64,000 bases of DNA, taken from positions 682,001-746,000 of the forward strand of contig JAQFWX010000004.1 of the NCBI GenBank assembly GCA_027605045.1, in the 5' to 3' direction. A model generated the notes under the pieces. The model was not told the origin of the DNA. It searched no databases and worked only from the letters and a program-made list of their open reading frames with translations. A program made the translations under genes and the position numbers. Source of the DNA: Phallus indusiatus. Its lineage: Eukaryota; Basidiomycota; Agaricomycetes; Phallales; Phallaceae. Numbering within the stretch: the first letter of the stretch is position 1; every line of letters starts with the position of its first letter. Below are positions 56,417 through 64,000 of the stretch, piece after piece.

Positions 56417-57401
56417 ATGTCAAACCGCATCTCTCAAAACATCACCATCTTCGCTCCTCGAGAACCCGATGACAGAATGACTGCCAAAAAACCATCCGAT
56501 TGGTCTTGGGACGAGGTCGACTATTTAAACGTTTCTTTCAAAGAAGTCGATTTCGTTACTTTTTTTCGACAAGACCCAAACGTATTAGGACCAGAATGGA
56601 ATGATTGGTTTATGGCAGAAAGCGACTTCGATGCAGCTGAGGATGAAAAAGTCTGGTCGGTTTTCGAGAAGGTTTCTGAGCTGTATGCATATTCTCCTGA
56701 CCAAGTTGGAGCTGATCGGATAAAGCTCATGGAGAGTTTATCTACCGAGCTGTTTCGGTTATTTGGCTATATTGTCCCGGAAAAGAGAAGACATAGACTA
56801 TCATATACAAGTCATTTTACAATGTGCGGGGAGAAATGTGCGGCAACCATGGACAGCGCTCTCATCAATGTCGAAACAGGAAGCGTCGCGCTTGTTGGAA
56901 TTGAACAAGTCAAACCGACCAGGCATCGAGCTCAGGTCGTAGCTCAAGCCTTAGCTGTATTCGTGCATAACAACAACTTGAGAAGTATACCCCTGACTGA
57001 AGCGGTACGTACCTACGAACCACTCCAAACCGTCGAACATAACCATTAATTTGTTTTTGTTTTGCACGTTATGATAGCTCATTCCCGTTATAACTTTGCA
57101 TTACGGCGGCATTACCCCAACCTTTTACCTCGTCCCCATTACCCAAAGTTTGGTCGACGATGTCGCTGCAGGAAGATGCCCCAAGGAAGATACAGTGATC
57201 CTGGCCTATGAACCTATCCCAGAAGAAAAGGCAACAACGTACAACTTAGGGCTTGCTTCGATAGAGAATCGATTACCGATAACACAAGCCTATCTTGCCT
57301 TCAGGGAATTCCTCCTGAGACGATGCGGTGAATCATCGTGCCAGATTGAAGATGAATTGCATCGTGAAGAAGAAATAGAAACTACTTTAATCAAATTATA
57401 A
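56417..57401 (+). CDS. PD-(D/E)XK nuclease-like Agaricomycete orphan protein
   Basis: Exons 56417-57004 and 57078-57401 are joined across a 73-bp intron (GTACGT donor, GATAG acceptor), giving LTEALIPVITLHYGG. The central block runs MCGEKCAATMDSALINVETG, then VALVGIEQVKPTRHRAQVVA, QALAVFVHNNN, and GGITPTFYLVPITQSLVDDV with CPKEDTVI. This order matches a family abundant in Agaricomycetes that has the fold and D...ExK pattern of PD-(D/E)XK nucleases (typically VQEDKR, followed by AEAIAAF..NN and PTFYKIPVT). Here the residue two before the Lys is Gln, not Glu, so catalysis is doubtful. Function unknown. A TATA box at 56364 supports the start. Confidence 0.55.
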
Positions 57402-57585
57402 AAGTTAGTCATATGATGCATACAATAGATTCTTTTCTCCGCATTTACCGCGTTACACGACGGACGTAAAAATTGAGACTAGTATTACACCAAGCTCCGC
57501 GGAGACCTTCGGAGCCTGGAACAGTCAAAAACTCATCGATGTCGAAAAGTGTGGATACCCTCCGAGCCTTTCGCTTCCCGTAAAT

Positions 57586-58947
57586 ATGGCCCTAAATGCT
57601 TATTTATCTGAAATAGATCCGGAATGGGCAGCAGTTGAACCTCATTTTCCTCCAGCATTTTATCTGGACGAGTCGACTCTACAAACCTTCCGCGATGCAG
57701 TCGCCGACCTTTTGGCTAAGAGTACGGAAAGAGGTCGTGAGTTATACCCTTCACTGATGACATTGAATTATTATTTCTATCGTACGTTCTCAGCAACGGA
57801 AGGACTGAAAGTCGTCGAAACAACGATTCCAGCAGAAGATGGTGAATCTCTTCGAGTGAAGGTATATATTCCTGATGCCCAAGGCAACGAAGTCTCGGAA
57901 GGCTTCCCGATGTTATGCATGGTGCACGGCGGAGGTTTGTGAATCTCACAGCAGATCTTCCAACTGTTTATGGTGTAATGATAATAGGTTGGATACTCAA
58001 TACCATTGAAATTGACGAGGTTTTACTTCGCCGAACTGCTTTAAGCTCCAGAATAGTTTGCGTGTCTGGTAATTATCGGAAAGCACCCGAATACAAATTC
58101 CCAATTCCGGTCGATGACATTGTCGTTATTCTTAAATGGGTATTTAACACAATCCTTGACTGTTTGACAGACTAATAACATACTGTAAAAAGGCTCTTCA
58201 AAATGCCTCCAAGTTTTCTGTCAATCTCTCTAAAGGCGTCATTCTTGGCGGAACATCATCAGGTGCCAATCTGGCAGCGGGAGCTACCCATCGAATCTCC
58301 AATGACCCAGAACTTAGACAGAAAGTAACTGGACAACTGCTCGTCGCTCCTCTAGTCATATGGCCTACTGTTTATCCGGAAAAGTAAGCATCGGATGAAT
58401 GAATGATAGATTAATAAATATAGTCAAACCAAATCACACAGGTTCAAATCTGAGCTTCTTTCTTTCGGTCTTGCTGAAGATACACATGTCTTGACACAGA
58501 ATCATCTACTCGCATACGGCCGTAATAACCTATTTATTTGTACTAACGTTTCTTCTCAGTGCTCACGGCATGTAGGTTTCTACCATGGCGACGACGTTAA
58601 CAAAGCAGCACACCCAGAAGCATCTCCTCTCCTAGCCGATTCATTCGAAAACATACCGAGAACGTACATTCAAGTCTTTGGAAGAGATTTATTTCGAGAT
58701 GACGGAATATTGTACGAGAAATTGTTGAGAGAGGCTAAGGTTCCTACCAAAATTGATGCGTAAGTTTGCCGAGTTTCCTTTCTCTGTTGCCGTTGCTTCA
58801 ATAATTTGAACCCTCATTCGGATTTGGGATGAAAGATATCCTGGTGTTATGCATTGTTGTCATACTTTTTTCCCTGAGTGGAAAGTTAGTAAGAAACAGA
58901 ACAAAGATTTTACAGAAGGGATAGATTGGTTGCTCCAGCGGAAATGA
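57586..58947 (+). CDS. Alpha/beta-hydrolase (HSL-type esterase/lipase)
   Basis: The start MALNAYLSEIDPEWAAVEPH is at 57586. TTIPAEDGESLRVKVYIPD leads to the oxyanion motif HGGGW (57924-57990, split by a 53-bp intron), VCVSGNYRKAPEYKFPIPVD, the nucleophile elbow GGTSSGANLAAG (GXSXG with Ser), VFGRDLFRDDG (likely catalytic Asp) and YPGVMHCC (catalytic His), ending TGA at 58945-58947. Introns include 57737-57793, 57935-57987, 58140-58192 and 58384-58441. The first, with GTGAGT donor and CTCAG acceptor, is 57 bp and has no stop, so retention would add 19 residues. No signal peptide was seen, so it is probably intracellular. It hydrolyses short acyl esters or related substrates; the exact substrate is unknown. 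Confidence 0.85.
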
Positions 58948-59093
58948 TTTGATTTATAAAGAGGCATCTGTAAAGCCAGAAACTTGATCAAATTTGTTTG
59001 CGATGATGTCTGTAATAAACAATGATTATAATTAGCAGAGAAAAATCTCTGTATGTACAATATATATCCTTCCACGTCTCTAATCAGATCTCT

Positions 59094-61133
59094 TCAATCT
59101 TCTCGTGTACTTTCAGCCCACTCTCTCGTTCCCATCTGCACTAAACGTGAACACGCTCTCGCAAACGCAAAGACTTCTTCTTCACCCGAGAACAAACTAC
59201 TGGTTCCGACGTCTGAGATACCCTGTTCCTCACATTAGATCACTAAAAAGACATGATCAACTCTATAAAGCTTACCAGATCGTCCATGACACCTCGTTGG
59301 TGGTCCGTTAGCGATTTAGAGCTGGCAGAATCGTCTGAGAATACTTGATGTATTGGAACTTCTGACGTTGTAAGAAGCTTCGTCTGAAAATTTCTTTCAG
59401 AAGAGGTGATAAACAAATGATCAGATATGATATGTACCTTGCTTTCATAGCATGCTATATTCAATTTAGTAAAAATTCACTTTTGATGACAGCGATAAAC
59501 TCACCATCAATGAAAGTAATAAAGCGACGGGCCTTTTCCAACGTATCAATCTTGTATAATGCCTAAGAATGAAATGAGTCAACTTACCATATCCTTCTGA
59601 TTCAATCCCATCTTCGGTACATCCAATAAAAATATAGTATTGAACTCCCTAGTCAGCTCTATATAATCAGCCGCGCTTAACGGCTGACCGCATAACTGCT
59701 TGAACGTGAATTTCGCGATCTTCCCGGCGCTTTCTGGTACAGTAAGATTCCGACCCCAGATCTTCAATTGTCTATCGTGTACGACTGGTCTATCTCCCGC
59801 CATAGCAGAGAAAAGTTTATTCATCTCGCTAGAAACCTCGGGAGTCAATGGGTGATAATATACATGGCTTAGAGCACGAGGTATGCGTCGATAATCTACG
59901 GTGGCCAAAATTTATTAATTAAGATATGCGCGATAAGATAAAGATAACAACGGACCTGTTCCTGAATCTAAATCCGTGACGTCGAATCTAGACTTGAGTA
60001 ATTCTATGCAGGGTATAAAGCTAGATCTTTGTATTCCGTTTTTATACAATTCATCGGGATGACGACTATGCAAGGCAAGAAGCAAGGTTCAACGAGTTTG
60101 TAATTGGTAATGGTGGTGACAGGGGTACGCACTTGGAAGTCATAACGCAGACGACACCGAATTGTAACAGACACTCAAATAGCCGCCGTAAAATCATGGC
60201 ATCTACTATATCCGTAACCTGTAATGATAATGACAATTAAAGAGGAAATAGAAAGAAATTTCAAAATGAAATCATACTTGAAATTCATCAAAACACAAGA
60301 CTGACGCTTCGTTAGCTAGGTCTCGAGCAACTGGTAGAATAGGGTCTGCGAGGCCACTATGCCCTGCAGAGGCTTTCACAGCATGCACACGTTTGTGCAC
60401 ATCGATCATGAATGCATGAAATGAGCTCGTCGTTTTCGCCGTATGTTCGAGGGTAGGGTATCGTAGAACAAATCCATCAGCATGGATTTGCCTGTGCCAA
60501 CGTCGCCATAGAGGTAAAGTCCTTTAGGGGATGATAACGAGTCGAGAATTGGTTGTGGGGCAGCGCTTCTATTGAATAATTTGTCTAACTGAATAGAGTA
60601 CCAAATTCGTTAGTTGTGCCAAGGAACAAAAATGGGAAGAAGGAAAAGAAGAGGAGGAAGGTGGAACTCCCGCTTACTATGGAAGGACGGGACGGCGGCG
60701 GGATTATTGGTATATTGTAGGATCTTAGCTCGACGTGTAAGTTCTGTAATTTGTCTATTATCGTTCGCTGGTACGGGTCATCCCGAATGATTCCTTGAGC
60801 CACGAGTTCGTGGTAACGAGTCCTGGGTGTGAGACTGGGTACTTCTTATAATCCATCGGGATGACATCAATCGGTATAATGAGAAATTTGAACAAGGCTC
60901 CATCCACGTACCAGGTCTACCATGGTTTCTGTGTGTCGGATTAAACGACGATATGTCATCGTGGTGGTGGTGTTGATTGAAACTGCCAGAAGGGGTATGT
61001 GATAGCGTATGTTCGGTGCGAATAGAAAGGCGGGTATGATAGCACGTTTAGCCAATATTCTCGACAGTTCTGTTGAGCGCTGACATGGCAATTTGTAGGC
61101 TGCCAGTAGCGGACCTCTAGAGCGAGGCAACAT
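59094..61133 (-). CDS. AFG1: AFG1/LACE1-type mitochondrial ATPase, with an apparent frameshift
   Basis: The start [17 protein letters not shown] at 61133 begins a basic, Ser/Arg-rich presequence fit for mitochondrial import. [17 protein letters not shown], then [19 protein letters not shown] (Walker A), [22 protein letters not shown] sequence (Walker B), [35 protein letters not shown] and [20 protein letters not shown] are the family signature; the end is TGA at 59094-59096. About eight introns occur. Between IRRKRRAHF and the expected [13 protein letters not shown] the reading frame breaks: one C seems missing at about 60420, and no splice pair fits. If real, the ATPase is cut just after Walker A. 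Afg1 helps degrade unassembled or oxidised inner-membrane proteins. Confidence 0.83.
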
Positions 61134-61320
61134 TGAGCGAACGAGGATGACAAGGGGCAAAAAAAAGGAGGAGCACGGGTCAGTTCCAGTCAGCTGTCTC
61201 GCCGCACACAGTTGACACTTGGGCAACTATCACGTGCTGCTCCGAACTGCCTCCGAGTTACCCGAGCCCCGTCTCCGTGTTGTCCCGAAGCGGCTCCACC
61301 TCTGCCAGGGAGTACTCGCG

Positions 61321-62199
61321 ATGAACGACGACGGTGACGACGCCGAGCAGTTCATCGTTCTGCTTCTCTCCGACGGGAATTTACCAACCGGGTCCTTCGT
61401 TGCTTCGTCAGGTCTGGAATCATATGCCAAGCACGGGTTTCGGGCAGATTCTTCGGAATCAGTCCTGGACTTTGTTCGCTATAATCTCGATTCTTATGCC
61501 AATAGCGCCCTAGCGTTTGTGAACGACACGCACGACTGTGTTTCAGAGGCGCTGGAGCACGAATCTTTCGAAGCTTGTCGCGAGATATCTTGCAGCTCGA
61601 CAGTCTGTACGAAACGATGACCCTGAACCACGTCACAAGACGCGCTTCCAAGGCACAAGGCGTCGCTTTATTGACATTGCTATCCAAGGGATTTAAACAA
61701 CCCGTATGGATTAAAGAAAAAGAAAAGGATATCCAGGTTTCAGCCTTTGCGTTCGTCGATAATCTCAAGTCTGAAATCCGTCGTGATGTGACACCCGGTC
61801 ATCTACCTGTATGTTGGGGTATTTTGACTGCTATTCTAAGATTATCTAAAGGCACGTCATATGTTTTGATTTAATTGTTTCAACTAAAGAGGTCTTTTCT
61901 GTTTATTTGTAGAACGCAGCCAGCAACTTCATCTGTTTCTCTACGCCAGAGGATTACTGTCGGCCGCTATTCGAATGAATCTCATTGGGCCTTACGCAGC
62001 TCAACAGCTGCTTCTGTATGCCGTAAAACCCATCGTAGCGGTTCAGCTTGAGAAGTGTCGCTCCATGACTACAAAGGACATTCTCAAGGATGACGCTTCC
62101 GATTCAGCCTGCGCTGGTGGACCAGCGAACACTTGGCCATTGGGCGAAATTCTTGCGGCGCGACATGACTTACAACACTCGAGGATATTTAACAGTTGA
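61321..62199 (+). CDS. ureF: Urease accessory protein UreF, 253 aa
   Basis: Exons 61321-61539, 61596-61851 and 61913-62199 sum to 762 nt, a closed frame. LLLSDGNLPTGSFVASSGLE and SYAKHGF are the UreF N-terminal signature; TMTLNHVTRRASKAQGVALL, PGHLPVCWGILTAIL, LFLYARGLLSAAIRMNLIGP and the C-terminal ILAARHDLQHSRIFNS complete it. The first intron (GTTTCA donor, TTGCAG acceptor) is weak but restores frame. The second has a GC donor (AAAG|GCACGT) and a CAACTAAAG branch. UreF with UreD and UreG inserts nickel into apo-urease. The gene is divergent from AFG1 with 187 bp between the two ATGs, implying a shared promoter. Confidence 0.9.
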
Positions 62200-63110
62200 T
62201 CAGCCTGATTCACTTTTGAAAGGTGGGGAAGGCGGAGCACGTCTAATGCATTCAACGTTGTCAACTCAACTGTAAAAACCATTTGGCGGTTCTTTTTGTT
62301 AACTTCAAATTAGGCATTACTCAGGTACTGCTGTGGCATAGCGGAAGCTACGTCATTGGGAAAATTGGATTCCGTATAAGAACTCCTTCTCTGGCTACAT
62401 CTTAAATTTGAAGTTATATACTTCTTTCAAGAATAATTCTTTAAAGTTCTATGCTCTCTTTGTGCTTTCGGTAATTTCCGGCTCCAATTACTTTTTTCAA
62501 GTTTGAGGACGTCTTAATATCTAATAACATTTTTGAGGGACAAGAATAAACTTATCATCAGGTGAGCACAGCGATTAGTGTAACGAAAGCACTTTGACGT
62601 AGTCGACAGGAAATCTTCCGCTCCAACATCTATTCTTCTTCTTCTGGGAATTCGCTCGCCGTGGTTGAGTCAGTAAAAAGTGGTTCTAATCTTTCCCCGC
62701 GCCAAGGCGAGCTTCACGAACAACAATCTTCTATGTTTTGAAATCGAGTTTGAGTATGGGAATGTTTGAACTCCTGACTGACACTATTGTATTGTCACAA
62801 TAAACTTGGCACCTGGCATGAATTGCTAGACCCAGGGCCAGCTTGAAGCCGGTCTCAATCCGTCTTAGCAACTCTCACGTGAAAAACTCCCTTTGGCTGC
62901 AATGCTTGAAAACGTTGTATACGCGGCACCAACAATGACTCAAGTTGGGTTTGTATAAGCAACATGATTACCCATAAGGAAGAGCTTTTTCTCGCGGACT
63001 AGGAAAATTGTTTAGCCATCATGGCGCGGCTAATATATTGCATCAGGGTATATAATGCCTTCGGGTTGTTATCATGAATCCGGGCAGGTTCTCACTCAAT
63101 CTTTCACAGG
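62200..63110. other. Intergenic region
   Basis: No supported gene. TATATAAT near 63049-63056 is about 60 bp upstream of ATG 63111 and probably its TATA box. Confidence 0.45.
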
Positions 63111-64000
63111 ATGACTTTAGCTGCTAAACAATATATCATTCGCAAGGTAGATCCTCCACTAATTGTATCTGTGTTCCATCCCAACGTTGCTTATATCTCG
63201 TGCCGGCAGGGAGGGGGCATAGCGAGCTTGGTTATCAAGGATACTCAAGTCCCTGAGCCTGCGAACGGCGAAGTTCTTGTCATTGTACACGCTGTATCCC
63301 TGCAGTACAGGGATCTCGTCATTGCAGATGGAACTTACCCACTCCCGTCAGTGAACATGCTTTCATATTCCTAAGCAGTCGGTCCATAACACACTTCGTT
63401 AGGGCAAAGGACGAAATGGTACCCTGCTCGGACGGAGCTGGTGAAATTGTTAAATTAGGTCCAAATGTCATCGATTTCAAAGTCGGGGATCGTGTCTGTG
63501 CCAACTTCGAGTTGGACCGCATCGCCGGAGATGCTAATGAGAAGACAAAACAGACAGCACTTGGAGGAGCCGTAGATGGCATGTTAACTCAGTATAGGGT
63601 TCTTCCTGTTCATGTAAGAATGATCTTTGATTTATTTGATTTATTTGACAAGGCATTGATCGTCGCCTTTTTGATAGAGTTTGGTAAAAATACCTGATCA
63701 CTTGAACTACGAAGAAGCATCTACTTTGCCGTATGTCACTTTACAGCCAATAAACCCCTCTAAATTTTCAAAATTTCAAGTTGCGCTGCTCTGACAGCAT
63801 ATAACGCGCTTATGGGGCCAGTCAAGCTGAAGGGAGGCGACATTGTTCTTGTTCAAGGAACCGGTGGTGTTTCAATGTGAGCTCCGAGACAGAATTATTC
63901 TTTACGGACAAATTTATGACGTATACATGACAGATTTGCGCTGCAAATGGCTGTCGCTTCTGGTGCAATCGTCATTGCAACTTCTTCGAACAATGAGAAG
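63111..64000 (+). CDS. Zinc-type alcohol dehydrogenase / quinone oxidoreductase (MDR family), 5' part
   Basis: Exons are 63111-63346, 63403-63613, 63678-63730, 63781-63876 and 63934 onward; the gene runs off the window. QVPEPANGEVLVIVHAVSLQ and YRDLVIADGTYPLP open the GroES-like domain. CSDGAGEIVKLGPNVIDFKV and GDRVCANF are the conserved strand and turn; the usual catalytic-zinc Cys and His are not obvious, so it may be a zinc-free reductase of the MDR superfamily. LVKIPDHLNYEEASTLPCAA and VLVQGTGGVS give the nucleotide-binding fold, and the residues after GTGGVS favour NADP(H). The start at ATG 63111 follows a TATA box. Substrate unknown. Confidence 0.83.

Overview
The window is nuclear DNA of a filamentous basidiomycete, most likely an Agaricomycete mushroom. 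Genes are split by many short introns (about 50-75 bp, GT-AG with CTNA-type branch points, plus two probable GC-AG introns). The gene set also fits: an NLR of the NACHT-WD40 type, a secreted unspecific peroxygenase, a urease accessory protein, a large MULE transposon and several Agaricomycete-style orphan families. No ribosomal RNA gene, convincing tRNA gene or CRISPR array was seen.

Layout. 1-14 kb is an accessory, repeat-rich region. It holds the 3' end of an NLR-WD40 gene whose last residues lie in the arm of a 1.34-kb inverted-repeat element (1958-3297), a decayed gene (about 3.7-4.7 kb), a small secreted protein (6001-6650), a heme-thiolate peroxygenase (8584-7131, minus), an 867-bp almost perfect palindrome with tRNA-like sequence in each arm (9917-10783), and a 39-residue secreted peptide gene with one intron (13930-14102).

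14738-24753 is one complete Mutator-like element (MULE) of 10,016 bp. It has roughly 160-bp terminal inverted repeats and a perfect 9-bp target duplication. It encodes an apparently intact DDE/SWIM transposase (plus strand), a second multi-exon gene with Cys/His-rich segments (minus) and, between them, a broken intron-containing copy of a P-type cation ATPase, which looks like a captured host gene. The element sits directly upstream of the next host gene.

24.8-64 kb is mostly a conserved gene-dense region: a lysine-rich nuclear-type protein, a basic His/Arg-rich protein, an 83-residue membrane protein, a tyrosine-phosphatase-like enzyme, a nuclear acidic protein with an 11-residue repeat, a protein with a CHORD-like zinc module, a C2H2/C2HC zinc-finger protein, SWC4/DMAP1 (chromatin), a short tRNase Z, THOC7 (mRNA export), two convergent RhoGEFs (polarity signalling), the DBP8/DDX49 ribosome-biogenesis helicase, a PD-(D/E)XK-like orphan, an HSL-type esterase, an AFG1-type mitochondrial ATPase with an apparent one-base frameshift, UreF, and the 5' part of a zinc-type or quinone oxidoreductase cut by the window edge. 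These are independent transcription units, not an operon. Some share short divergent promoters (AFG1/UreF, 187 bp) or nearly abutting 3' ends (tRNase Z/THOC7, 40 bp).

Exon boundaries were inferred by eye from splice motifs and frame continuity. Where the spliced length closes in frame (peroxygenase, phosphatase, UreF, small peptides) they are quite secure. In the RhoGEFs several are approximate.
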